Source: Diadema setosum
Lineage: Eukaryota > Echinodermata > Echinoidea > Diadematoida > Diadematidae
Reading direction: 5' to 3'
DNA: 64,000 nt
Assembly (NCBI GenBank): GCA_033980235.1
Contig: CM067075.1
Coordinates: forward strand, 30,507,885 to 30,571,884
The notes beneath the pieces are model-generated. The model was not told the origin of the DNA, searched no databases, and was given only the letters and a program-made list of their open reading frames with translations. Of this stretch, positions 36,673 through 47,822 are shown in pieces; the first letter of the stretch is position 1; every line of letters starts with the position of its first letter. A program made the translations under genes and the position numbers.

Positions 36673-38625
36673 ATATAATCTTCTTCAAACGCTATTTTTT
36701 GCTACCTATAGCACACATGCACACTCACAAAAGAAAATTAGAAAATATTTTGGCGCTCGTCACTTAGCTCACATCTTCCAATGCAGACTCAAACAGCCCG
36801 TCATGGATTGATGTATAGACCGATCCGATCTAGAAGTACATCTGCCATAAACTGCGGTCTCCAACGCACGCACGCACGCGTATAATGTGAATGCATGATA
36901 GATACAGCTTTTAGTTTAGTTCCATCATATTTCACACTATTATTCGTTACGGACCTAGGTTTGATTCCATCATTTACTCACAGATTGCCTAGTGTTATCG
37001 ATTTGCCCTAATATCATTGCATTAAGTTTTGTAGCAATACGTTTTTAATGTTTTGAATTTTAATCAGATGGGGTTTTTTATGTTTTTGCCCAGTGATATA
37101 TAATGTATTGTGGTTTTATCGTGAAATATGAGAAACACATTCTATTTAGTTCATATATTGCGATCGGCCCGGCCGAGGCCGCCGAAATGAACGAGCGGCG
37201 ACACCTCTGCCCATAGTTGAAACTCTGGGCAAATTTGTGTATTAGACAGTGATATCACAATTGAACAACCCAGAAAGTTACTGGAGTGCGAGTCACGTCG
37301 TATCACTACTTATCAATGTTGTTAAATAGAACAAAACAACGATTAAAAAAAATGATAGCGGTTGGTTAAACACGCTGGCAATACGTCACTCGGTCACGCG
37401 TCCAGTGCGTGGCATGACCATTATTGGCTTCTTGCAGCACACACAAACACGCACGGACTCACACTTCCATACCAAACGTACAAAAGGGGAAAAACCAGAG
37501 GTTGAATCCATGTGGATATACAGACGATGAGAATTATTATCAATGCCGTAGAGACTACAGTGTACTTGTGTGTTGACATTAGATATTGAACCAACGGTTA
37601 TACCAAAGTAACAAAGCGACCAAAAGAACAAAATGTTACTTCTCCAGCCCAAATGTTTGATGTCACACCCAGTTCAAAGTTGAAGAATTAGCAAGAAAGT
37701 AGTTTGTGTTTTAGCACTTACCGAACACACTTTCTAGGCTTGAAATTATTCATTCCCAGCTTGACCTAGTAATATGCACGAATAAAGCGGCAAAATGTCA
37801 AGAATGATTTGAGATGATTATTTTTCTTTTTTGATTTAGCAATGAAATGTCAAGAACATGTTTGTCGCAGGAACTAAATAACAAGATGGTACTATTATAG
37901 ATGAACTACAGTTGCATTTTTTTTTTTTACTTCAAATTACTCGGAGCATTTCTTTTCCTCTTTCCGCGTCCTATTTGCTTGCGGGAAAAGAGAAATGAAT
38001 ATATATATATATATGAAGATGACAAGTGTCAATAGCAAGATATATTGGCAATACATTTCAGGGCGTTTTTCTTAAAGCTCTTCTACCTCCTTTCATGTGA
38101 TCATGAAGATGCGCTTTTGATTTCTCATCACGGACGGTACACGAGTATAACATGTGGTCACCACTTTGCTTCCGCGAGATAAGACGGTGGTATATACATG
38201 TATAAAAATGACATGATAGAAATTGTTGTTACTTGTATCACTGTATATATCGAAACACCTGATAAAGCTTCGTTTTGTAAGGACATTAGTACCCCTACTT
38301 GAACAGCTACCAAGTACAAACTTTCGTATAACGCGTTCACACACTCACGCACAGTCGGTTACTGAATCATGAATAAGTTTATGAATATATATTTTATGTT
38401 TATCGATATGCATAATTACATATGTTTTAGGTTTATAAAAACACATGATTAATAGAGAAAGATAAAGACAGAAAGCAAAGAAAACTGTAGATGTAACTTT
38501 CTGCACTCATTCTGTTCTTTTCTTTCCCAAACTTTCTAAATAATTTACCTAATATTACGATCCTTGTTTTTCACAATATATGATTCATGTTCCCTCTTTA
38601 TGTATCCATTGCTGTTGATGTTGTT

Positions 38626-38674
<49 letters not shown>

Positions 38675-39005
38675 CTCTAAGTACAATTTTCAAACTAACT
38701 TGGTATGTTTAAGTTTCATGAACATTTCATTCTTCTGTTTAGGCTGTATATAGATTTTGTTTGTTTGTTTGTTTGTTGTTTGTTTGTTTGTCTCTCATTC
38801 AGTGTCATCCATAACCTTGATGACGAAGTGAGTTCAACGAGTCGTTCTATGTCCGTCATTCTCACAGGTTAATGACAAGAGTTGAAGCACGCAACCAGCT
38901 TTAGAGGTGACTTTGTGGTAGACTCTACTAAAACAAAAAGACAACAGAAGAGCAGGCGACATTCTCAAGTTTGTTTCATCTTTTTTCCGACTACTTCGAA
39001 AGAGT

Positions 39006-39037
<32 letters not shown>

Positions 39038-40870
39038 ACTTGTTTTTCAAAGATTTTGATCAAATTATCTCCGGGGAGGTCGAATGCTACGAGTCTTCCC
39101 CTGGCATATCTACCAGACAGGAAAAAAAAAAGGAAAGGAAGAAACCGTTAGAGGATGTTTAAGATACAACTAGAGAAATTTTGCTGTAAACTGATTAAAA
39201 TATTAGGTCGTTTGTTCTGCGGGCGGCTGGTAACGGACGGCACGATTTTTATATTTCACTTTGAGCTCCGAGAAGTGACAGATATCTGATTGTTGGACAC
39301 CTCGAGGTTATCAACTCCTATACGGTGGAGGGGGAGGGGCGGTCGGGAGAAAAGAAAGAAGAAAAAAGAAAGAAAAAGAATAATGAAGTGAGACCGTGAA
39401 GGAAACAAAGCCAGGAAACTGATTGTTATCTGCCATCGCCAATGCATCATAAAGGGAGAGTTCTGTGTTATAAATATTTAGCATAATATCCAAAGATCTA
39501 CCGTCCAAAGACATCTAGACAAAGCCTATCATGACGCATTACACCCACACTACAAGCGAAAAAGGATACCCTTTAAAATGTATAAAGAATATTCAACAAA
39601 ATATAGCACGTTATTAAAGAATTTGTCATCTACTCGAATATAGAAGCACAAGTACATACGTTGCTGAACCGGATTCGGTTTGGTATTGGTATATCTTGAC
39701 AATATTGAGTTGTGTGATCTTGTTTGCCCTAGTTCGTCCATCTTCTACGTAGGACTCGACTTCTGGTGGTTTATTTTGGGATGGGTTGTTTTCTATTAAG
39801 GTGACTTGCCATTATCGCTGGCAGACTACCATTATTTTTAGTCTGGATCCGGCGGAGGCATCATACAGTAGGTATCTACAATAATGTTACGTCATGTTAT
39901 GTACCCGTGATTTTGTATTTGTGTTTTGTTATGTTTGTTTGTTCTTTTTGTCCTTAATGATGTTTGTATTCTTTTGTAAAATTTTGAGTCGATTGTATGG
40001 GTTGTCCATAATGTACAAGCTCTGCTTTTTAGTCGAAGTAGTAGTTTTTAGTAGTCATAATAATGATAGTGACGATGATGATGATGATAACGATGATGAT
40101 AATAAAAGTTATGATAATCAACGTCTTCATCATCACGATGATAATAATTATTTAAACAATAAAAAGATGTAGACTAAAAAGTCACGATTTGAAGCAAAAT
40201 ATCTGCCCGGAGTGAGTATGGTACCTTCCGCGTTCGAAGAGAGAAAAAAAAAATTCAGGTTTTGACATTGAGAAACTCGATTAATATGTTTACCGGTCTA
40301 GAGTCACGTGACGCCAATAACTATTATACCTGCGAGAAATTAGGAAAAAATATGGTGATTCAAAGTGGGTCGTTGCAACGTTTCTGAAAATCATATTATG
40401 ATTCGTGACACACAAGGTAGGAATGGCAGAGAATAAAAAGTTGAATGGCAACACATGCACTTCCAACAAGACAAGAAAAATGTACATCCGATAAGACTAA
40501 ACGAAGAACATCTTGTAGTTATACATCTATAAAGTGGATACTGGAATTTCCACATACTAGTAATTCTTATGTGCACGGTCTTCTATACACTGGAAGAACT
40601 GACTGAAATTTCTTTTCTGCTGATGTCTTACAAGAACAACAGAATATTACAGATTGGACAAAAAAACCCCGACAGATCTGACAATTTTTACAGCATGATT
40701 CGATCGAGTGTACATTGTGATAGATAGTGTGACCCCATTTGAGTGGTAAGAACGAGTCTTTATACGGAAGAAACAGACTGGTTTTGTCATGCTTGTTTGC
40801 TGTTTTTCATGGTTTCTTTTTTTTTTTTTTTGCTCAAATCCGAAAAAGTGATCAGACACTCCAAATCTTA
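36673..40870. other. No recognisable gene; microsatellites
   Basis: Contains (CT)n with (CTAT)n at about 38632-38675, (TTTG)n near 38758-38790, (GA)n at 39009-39037, and ATGATG repeats near 40074-40105. Short frames are low complexity or unrecognised. Confidence 0.5.
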
Positions 40871-40910
40871 ATTAAATGACTGAGCTTCAACCAACCTTAA
40901 AATTGTAGAG

Positions 40911-40946
40911 GGCAAGCTTTCGTCCTCTCCTGAGGACTTTCTCAAG
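40911..40946 (-). ncRNA. Hammerhead-ribozyme-like motif in PLE 3' end
   Basis: Directly after the PLE stop codon the minus strand reads CTTGAGAAA, stem GTCCTC, loop AGGA, stem GAGGAC, then GAAAGCTTG. The perfectly paired 6 bp stem followed by GAAA matches stem II and the second core box of hammerhead ribozymes carried by PLEs. The first box is CTTGAGA rather than the catalytic CTGATGA, so self-cleavage is doubtful. The same layout occurs at 20803-20834 with a different but still complementary stem. Confidence 0.5.
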
Positions 40947-40948
40947 CC

Positions 40949-41170
40949 TTATGTAGTGTTGTCTTGCTGGCGCCGTTGCCTGTCTTTATTAATCACTGGA
41001 CCATATATTGGTGAAAGGGTATAGCCCGAGTCTCTGTTGAGAGCTGGATTGACCCTTCTGATCCAAAGTGCTTCCTTTATTTTCCTTTTTAACCAGTTGC
41101 TTTCAAAGTCAATGATACGTGCCTCATCCCATTCAATGTTTAATTTTAAGGTTGGTTGAAGCTCAGTCAT
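40949..41170 (-). pseudogene. PLE GIY-YIG endonuclease C-terminus (5'-truncated)
   Basis: The frame reads ...NIEWDEARIIDFESNW, LKRKIKEALWIRR, VNPALNRDSGY, TLSPIYGPVI and stops with TAA. The run of W-D-E-A-R-I-I-D...E-S-N, a K/R-rich helix with EALWIR, then NRD-x-GY-x-L-x-x-I-Y is the C-terminal end of Penelope-type polyproteins, where a GIY-YIG nuclease follows the reverse transcriptase. Genuine PLE sequence begins at about 41141; the apparent MTELQ start lies in the flanking inverted repeat and is an artefact. No stops or frameshifts are seen in what remains, so this copy is fairly young. Confidence 0.8.
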
Positions 41171-41175
41171 TTAAT

Positions 41176-41714
41176 TATTCATCATCCCCAGCCGATGAAA
41201 GTTTTTAGCATCACTCCAAATCTTGTTTTGACAAAACAGACATAAAGTTACTAGTTCTCATCGAAAGTGTTTCTGCATTCTTTGTATACATAGCAAAAAC
41301 ATTTCAGGCGTTTAGAATTAATCTGACAAAATTTTCGTTTGGGCAAGGAAATTTTTGTTTAAGGAAGCAACAATGCTTTGCCTTTATTCTATTTCTTGTG
41401 GAAATGTCCTGAGACCACAATGAGATTAAAACTACCTCGAGCATAGAAGGCGGTATCCTGGTTGGCGTAATAATTCGTTTCAAGTGACGAAAAGTGAGTT
41501 ACAAGAAAGAGTAATTCTGTAACAAACAAATCTGTCATATTCTTTTTATTACTGCGTGCAAAGTTTAAGCGACGGTTTAGCGATGCCTTGATTTGAAAAA
41601 TTGTAGGCCTACGTCTGGCCTCAAGATAGCATTGGAATTATCAGATGAGGTATATCAATGTATTTGGGCAGTGAAAGTTACATTAGTTACTGTGATCAAC
41701 ATTCAGATTCGGAC
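41176..41714. other. No recognisable gene
   Basis: Unremarkable AT-rich sequence between the PLE fragment and the TTAA-flanked element. Confidence 0.5.
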
Positions 41715-42185
41715 TTAAAGGAGACCTCCGGATGATTTTCAAATTTTTACATTTGAACATATATAAATTAGTTATACTGGGTACAGAGTTTCAGGATTTA
41801 TAATGATTGGGATGAAAAATAAGAATGTTTTCGAAGTTTATAACAAATTGCAATGAACAAGGATGATGACATGGCAGCCTCACCATAAGAATGCATGAGA
41901 TGTGGCTCAAGGAAGCAGCACAAAAGAAGAAGGCATGCATAGATTACACACAGGTGAGCTTGCAAGCATGCGGTATTGTAATGGAATGACACTGCTACAT
42001 TTCTGAGATAATTATGTGAGGCTCCTATGTCATCATCTTTGTTCAGTGTAATTTGTTTAAGGTTTTTGAAAGTACTGTTTCTCTGCTCAAGAACCACAAT
42101 AAATTCTACAAATCTATACATGAAGCTGTTGATTTATGTACCACATGATGTGAAATTATGAAAATCGTCCGGAATGCCCCTTTAA
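41715..42185. mobile_element. TTAA-flanked TIR element, uninterrupted copy
   Basis: A 471 bp segment bounded by TTAA (41715-41718 and 42182-42185). Ends are inverted repeats of about 27 bp: AAAGGAGACCTCCGGATGAT at left, and AAAGGGGCATTCCGGACGAT as complement at right, both followed by TTTCA. Its interior matches, in order, the three pieces of the invaded copy at 45976-47822, so it serves as the empty-site reference there. TTAA duplications are typical of piggyBac and Kolobok; the superfamily is unproven. The minus frame at 41798-42121 lies inside and is not a convincing gene. Confidence 0.8.
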
Positions 42186-42279
42186 TGGTACCAGCAAACC
42201 ACTGATGAAAATTGTCAAAATACATTGTACGTTGAGAAGAATTCCTTTACCAAGATTTTGGACAAGCATCACCCCAAAC

Positions 42280-42315
<36 letters not shown>

Positions 42316-43674
42316 TTTTAATGGTATTTATTCATTTCTAAGCAAGTAATGTAGGGACAGTAACCTAAACTGCTACTTTCTGTACAAAGTAGCAAAATAT
42401 TCACTTAATTTGGACACAGTTGAACAACACACACACACACGTACACACACTCAAAATCAGCGTCCAAACACCTTCCTAAATAATCATTTACGACTCCTAA
42501 ATTCATACCAACACTTTGTTCGTATAGTGTGTGGGACTTTTCACATTGCTCGTTCCTCTCTAAATATACTTCGTGGGTTTAAAAACAAACAAACGAACTG
42601 AACTTCCCAAAACAGGAAACGTTTTCTTTGTTTTCCTCCTTATCACTTCTCTGTACATAGGTGGGACCGAGGACAGGAAGAAGTCAGAGTAATTCTTACA
42701 ATATTTCGTATCAGGGCTTGACGTCAGTAGTATACTTGCTTAAAGTGTACCCTACATCGAGATGAACCCACCATGATTCAGGCGCAGATAAGTTGATACT
42801 TCATTTGGTTTGGTTTGTTTGAGGTATTTTGTCACTGTAGTTGCCTTGAGGATTGAGGCAAGTTATGCTCGAAGGCTTTACATAGTCTGCACCTTATGAA
42901 AGATTTTCATCACGAATGATATATAGGAGGCATTATTTTGTTAGCTTTGCCCTTATGTTTGTGTTCTAAGACTGCTTTCGCATCTTCCCTTATGATACTC
43001 AAATGAAATTGAAGTTTTTTTGTACAGACAATCACTTCAAATTCAATAAGGGAACTTTACTTTACGAAGTAGATTGGTTATGCTGTTTGAGTTAGAAAAG
43101 AACAATCGATGAATTTCTTCTCCGCTCTACAGAGTGTGGGCGTGGGCACTGTGTCAGAATGCTTTGCTGGATGAAATAATTGATTTCGTCAACTTTCCAC
43201 CTTTATAACAAGGTAATGACAATTACGGTTGCATGCTGTCGACAGAAACGTAAACATTTTGGAAAATCTCGATATTTGTTTTTCCAAGAAAGGGGGAGAC
43301 TGGAGGAGGTGGTGGCAGATAAGAGAAAACAGAAAAGAAAAGGAAAAGATAAAAGACGAAGAAAGACAGGTGCCATGTTACACACACACACACACAAATT
43401 TACACACACACTTTTTTCGGCTTTCCCTTGATACTTATTCATTTCATTGAAACCATTCATGAATTAACCCATTCTGGGTGTAACATGAACAAAAACAATA
43501 CAAATACAATAATAATCTCAAATAATCTCACTCTTCAACATGGATGATAACTCAGTTATAATCAATCCCACTAGTAATTTCTTCACGAAAAAATATCAAC
43601 ATATGCCAACACATATCCCTCAAATATGTTGGATCATATAAATCGTATTCCACTCCTAAGATCATATACATAAA

Positions 43675-43739
<65 letters not shown>

Positions 43740-43862
43740 ACAAATCCAGAATGAAATAATTCATAAAACCCAACCAGTCCTCCCCTTCCCAACCAAAACA
43801 AATCTACATCTATCGTAGATATTTAATCTTACCAAATACTATCCTGAAGTATTTAATCTTAC

Positions 43863-43906
<44 letters not shown>

Positions 43907-45975
43907 AACATAATCCTAGTGCGGATAAGAGGCCTAGAATGGACAATCTGAAGAGTCTGGAAAAACGAAGAACCAGTGGCAATAGAGAAGGTCAGTGGTG
44001 ACAAAGAGAAAAAGAGAAATAAAGAGATAGAGAAAGAGAGATGGAAGGGTATAATGATCGGTTTCTTTGGCACACCTGCAGGACGAGAGTGACTATCACA
44101 GAAAACAAGCAGGTGTAGTAGAAGATCAACCGATCAGCAGCAATGATTTTTTTTTTTTTTTTACAAATCAGATTACATCTAAGTTTATGGGATACGATGC
44201 TCTTCGTAAGCCAGATAGATATCATCCTACCCTAATTTGAGAAGAATACAGAAACCTAGTAGCATTAATTTCGATTAAATGAACACACTAAACGAGTGCA
44301 TATGTATTTTATATTCTTTTTGTGTAATATATATGCATACATATATATTCATATAAATATACTTAATGTATTACTACTTACCATATTGATATATACACCT
44401 ATCTATATCTGTCCAGCTTTATGTATTGCATATATATACATACAAGGATCTTATACAGATAAATAGAGAGGTAAGCAGTAAGGCAGCTGGTAGATTGAAG
44501 TAAAGAGATAGAGAAGAAGAAATGCATGTTTATTGACCTATTCCGTCCTGTGGTACACGATAAGTTTGATTGTTTTGTTTGTAAATTAATTATTGTAGGT
44601 ACGCACTACCCCTCTCATTCTTGTGCAGGTAGTCAGATCATCTTGCAAGAAGTTGAAATGGCTGAACATTTCTTATAGTTGCGCAAATATACCTTTAGGG
44701 ATATGATAGCTATATAAGAACAATGTAAAAACTATTTACACGATAAGTGTTATGATCATTATCAGTAGTTGCAGAAGTAATACTAAGACATATATTCTAC
44801 ATCATCATCATCATCATATACATGCACATAACTTTTTTCTTTTCTGGCATCCATGGCATGTCCATGAATAAAACCTTAAGTCTGAGAGTTACACCCTTGT
44901 TGTTGTTTCGTTTGTTTGTTTGTTTGTTTGTCATTTTCCCCACTGCGAACACCAGTTTATGACAGACACGATAAATGCTACTTGTCGTTTAAGATAATTA
45001 TTGTAGATACTGTGAATTAGTGACCACCTTGTACTTTTATCTATATGATCAACATCCACAGATATGACATTCGGTATATTGATATATAACCATAGAATTG
45101 AACCAGAAGAGGTAGAAGTATCACATTAGATTTTACCGATCACAGCTATTGATTGTGTCAAAAAAAAAAATCACAGTTGTAATAATCTTGACTCACGGTG
45201 TATACTTTTATTTTATCCCTGCACAAGCTCGGTAAAGTGACATTAGACATTGACAGGTATCATGAAATTTTCTTGATGGAAGTTGCAGAATGCGTTTTAT
45301 TTCCTGGACTTGCCGATCATAACTATCTCCTCGTGTCCTTTGAAGATGCAGAAGATTTGATTTTTTTTTTCGACGGTACCCTTTTCGACAGCCCATGTAG
45401 CTAGAAATCAAATAATTTAGACGGCTGTACTTTGAAGTTTGTCAGAGATTTAGCTAGTTGAAGGCAGAGAGAAGAAGAATATCAGATTTTTATCGCGAAG
45501 GAATCCTTGTAATTAGAAGCGAGATTCCAAAAGGAAGAAATGTTTACGACAATAAAAACAAAAAATCGAAGCAAATGAAACAAATTCTGTTAACGTTGCT
45601 CGCTTTGAAGGTTCCTGGCTACGGACTGCTGCTAATGAGACTCGACATAAATTTCATCTCAGAGAACGTCTTTCCACTTAGATCATATCGATCTGCCGAC
45701 TCAGATCTCAATTTTGTTTCAGCTGTCAATATTTATACTTGATAACGTCAGTCAATCTATTTGCAATGAGGAAACGACCTTGGCTTTGTTTACAATAAGC
45801 CTTGCTGATTCTTGTAAAGATGTTTCATTCATTCACTTCAAAGTGTAAGTAAATATAACCAGATGCTAGTTGCTTCATTGTTATTCATCTAATAATCTTT
45901 CATCATCTTTTCGTGTTATTTTCATCTTTATTTCTTTCTTTCTCTGTACTAGTGTTCTTCCTTCGTATCCATCAT
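42186..45975. other. No recognisable gene; microsatellites
   Basis: Contains (AC)n at about 42282-42314, 43381-43396 and 43865-43904, and (TA)n at 43679-43736. Frames over these are low complexity. The minus-strand frame at 45208-45411 and plus-strand frame at 45458-45742 are unrecognised. Confidence 0.5.
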
Positions 45976-46361
45976 TTAAAGGAGAACTGATTTTCAGACG
46001 TTTACATTCAAACAACTATAAATTGGTTATACTGGGTAAAGAGTCGCAGAATTTGTAGTGATAGGAATGAGGAATAAGAAAGTTTCGAAATTTATGGCAA
46101 AACATAATGATAGTTCAAAATGTATAGCAAAGAACAATGAAGAAGGATAATGACATGGCAACTTCACCTGCCCCAGTCACATAGACATCCCGGATCACCC
46201 CGGACCACCCCAGATCTGATCCGGGGTGATCCTCGGAAAGATCCGTGTTGACGCCTTGGACATCCGTGTATGTCCGTGTAGATCCGGGGACATCCGGGAG
46301 CCCAACACGGCAACTTTTGGTGGTCAAAAACATCCGGCGTCATCCGGGTATTGCCGTGTTA

Positions 46362-46645
46362 TGCCCCAGTCACATAGACATCCCGGATCACCCCGGACCA
46401 CCCCAGATCTGATCCGGGGAGAGATCCGTGTTGACGCCGGGAGGCCAACACGGCAACTTTTGGAGGTCAAAAACATCCGGCGTCATCCGGGGACTGCCGT
46501 GTTGGCAGAGCAATCCGGGATGGTCCGTGTGGCTGCCGTGTTGATACCGTGTGTATACAGTCATACCAAAATCCCGGATCTCCCCGGACGTCCCCGGATC
46601 ACCGTGTAGATCCTTGAGCATCCGTGTTTATATGTGACTGGGGCA
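46362..46645. mobile_element. GCCCCAG element, inner copy A (same orientation)
   Basis: A complete 284 bp copy with TGCCCCAGTCACATA and TATGTGACTGGGGCA termini, flanked by TTA at 46359-46361 and 46646-46648. Removing it and one TTA joins GCCGTGTTA to GCAGAGCAATCC, matching the uninterrupted GCCGTGTTGGCAGAGCAATCC inside the copy itself (about 46490-46512) apart from one base. The 127-codon and other frames here only read the repeat. Confidence 0.9.
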
Positions 46646-46751
46646 TTAGCAGAGCAATCCGAGATGGTCCGTGTGGCTGCCGTGTAGCTGCCGTGTTGAT
46701 CCGTGTAGATGCCGCGTTTGTCCGCGTAGACGCCGCGCTCTTCCGGCCTTA

Positions 46752-47127
46752 TGCCCCAGTCACATATAAACACGGATGCTCAAGGATCTAGACGGTGATC
46801 CGGGGACGTCCGGGGATATCCGGGGAGATCCGGGATTTTGGTATAACTGTACACACGGTATCAACACGGCAGCTACACGGATAAGGCCGGAAGAGCGCGG
46901 CGTCTACACGGACAAACAAGGCATCTACACGGATCAACACGGCAGCTACACGGCAGCCACACGGACCACCCCGGATTGCTCTGCCAACACGGCAATCCCC
47001 GGATGACGCCGGATGTTTTTGACCTCCAAAAGTTGCCGTGTTGGCCTCCCGGCGTCAACACGGATCTCTCCCAGGATCAGATCCGGGGTGGTCCGGGGTG
47101 ATCCGGGATGTCTATGTGACTGGGGCA
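46752..47127. mobile_element. GCCCCAG element, inner copy B (opposite orientation)
   Basis: A complete 376 bp copy, inverted relative to the outer one: it starts TGCCCCAGTCACATATAAACAC and ends GATGTCTATGTGACTGGGGCA. TTA flanks lie at 46749-46751 and 47128-47130. Removing it joins CTCTTCCGGCCTTA to TCCGTGTAGC, whose complement GCTACACGGATAAGGCCGGA is found intact within copy B itself (about 46871-46890). This confirms both the insertion and the 3 bp duplication. Confidence 0.9.
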
Positions 47128-47571
47128 TTATCCGTGTAGCTGCGGTGTTGATACCGTGTGTACAGTCATATCAACGCTCGTCGACACTCCATCGAGGTCG
47201 AAACTATCCCGGATCTCCCCGGATCTCCACGGATCATCGTGTATATCCATGAGGATTCCTGTTTATATGTGACTGGGGCCCAAGAATGCATGAGTGGTGG
47301 CTCAAGGAAGCAAAACAAAAAAAGAAAGCAGGCATGAATTCTACAAAAGGTGAGCTTTTTTTTTTAGCTGGCGGTATTGTAATGGAATTACAATGCTACA
47401 TTTCTGAAATATTATGTGAACCTCTAAGTTCGCATCCTTGTTCAGTGTAATTTGTTTTGTGTTTTTACGGAGTATTGGTTTATCTTCTCAAGGACCACAA
47501 TAAAGTCCACAAATCTGTACTTGGAGCTTTCGATTTATGTACTATATATAATAGGCAACATGATGTTAATA

Positions 47572-47785
47572 GTTCCTTGACGTTTGCTCCTGCGACAATT
47601 GCTCCCATGAAATATCTACACGCTAAGCCAAACACAAATTCTACCCTTAAACATAACCCTAATCCTAATCCTAATCCATACATCAAACTAAACCTAAAAC
47701 CCTATCACAATCCTAACCCTAACTCTAAATCCTCGGAGAAAATGAGACCGGAGCAAAAGTCGCTGGAGCAAAATGTCACGCCGCC
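47572..47785. mobile_element. 214 bp TIR element, copy 2, inside the TTAA element
   Basis: It starts GTTCCTTGACGTTTGCTCC with a second TGCGACAATTGCTCCC and ends with the complements (GACCGGAGCAAAAGTCGC, TGGAGCAAAATGTC). Same family as 24253-24468. Flanks GATGTTAATA (47562-47571) and GATGTGAATA (47786-47795) agree at 9 of 10 positions; the uninterrupted host has GATGTGAAAT at this place. The CCTAAC-rich interior is part of the element, not a telomere. Confidence 0.85.
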
Positions 47786-47822
47786 GATGTGAATATGAAA
47801 ATCGTCTAGACTTCCCCTTTAA

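Larger units (their letters stand above)
40871..41175 (-). mobile_element. Truncated Penelope-like element inside a perfect 34 bp inverted repeat
   Basis: 40871-40904 and 41142-41175 are exact reverse complements over 34 bp. Between them lies a 237 bp PLE 3' end on the minus strand: coding end, stop, then a hammerhead-like motif. Short duplicated extensions at PLE termini are known, and this arrangement looks related, though I cannot confirm it from sequence alone. The upstream coding region (reverse transcriptase and most of the endonuclease) is missing. Confidence 0.75.
46169..47279. mobile_element. GC-rich GCCCCAG element, outer copy
   Basis: TIRs are TGCCCCAGTCACATA at left and TATGTGACTGGGGC at right. 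The body is GC-rich and made of short motifs such as ATCCGGGG, ACACGG and CCGTGTTG. It is interrupted twice by its own family at TTA targets (46362-46645 and 46752-47127). Without them it is about 445 bp. Its own flanks (left ...TTCACC, right CAAGAATGC) correspond to TCACCATAAGAATGC in the uninterrupted host, placing the insertion at the ATA; a clean duplication is no longer visible. Three-bp T/A-rich duplications suggest PIF/Harbinger-like mobilisation (inference). Confidence 0.85.
45976..47822. mobile_element. TTAA-flanked TIR element, invaded copy (host of the nest)
   Basis: It begins TTTAAAGGAGAACTGATTTTCA and ends ATGAAAATCGTCTAGACTTC...CCTTTAA, with TTAA at 45976-45979 and 47819-47822. 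The pieces 45976-46168, 47280-47561 and 47786-47822 align in order with the uninterrupted copy at 41715-42185. Two insertions split it: 46169-47279 (GC-rich nested elements) and 47572-47785. With them removed it is about 510 bp, a little longer than the plain copy because of a small duplication near 46100-46135. Confidence 0.85.

Noticed and set aside
46226..47252. Several GC-rich open frames up to 127 codons
   Set aside because: They lie wholly in the nested GCCCCAG elements, cross element junctions, and repeat the same peptides on both strands.
46169..47279. CpG-island-like GC-rich stretch
   Set aside because: The GC content is explained by the three nested transposon copies and ends exactly at their termini.
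47650..47745. Telomere-like CCCTAA repeats
   Set aside because: They are imperfect and form the interior of a 214 bp TIR element also present at 24.25 kb, so not a telomeric insertion.
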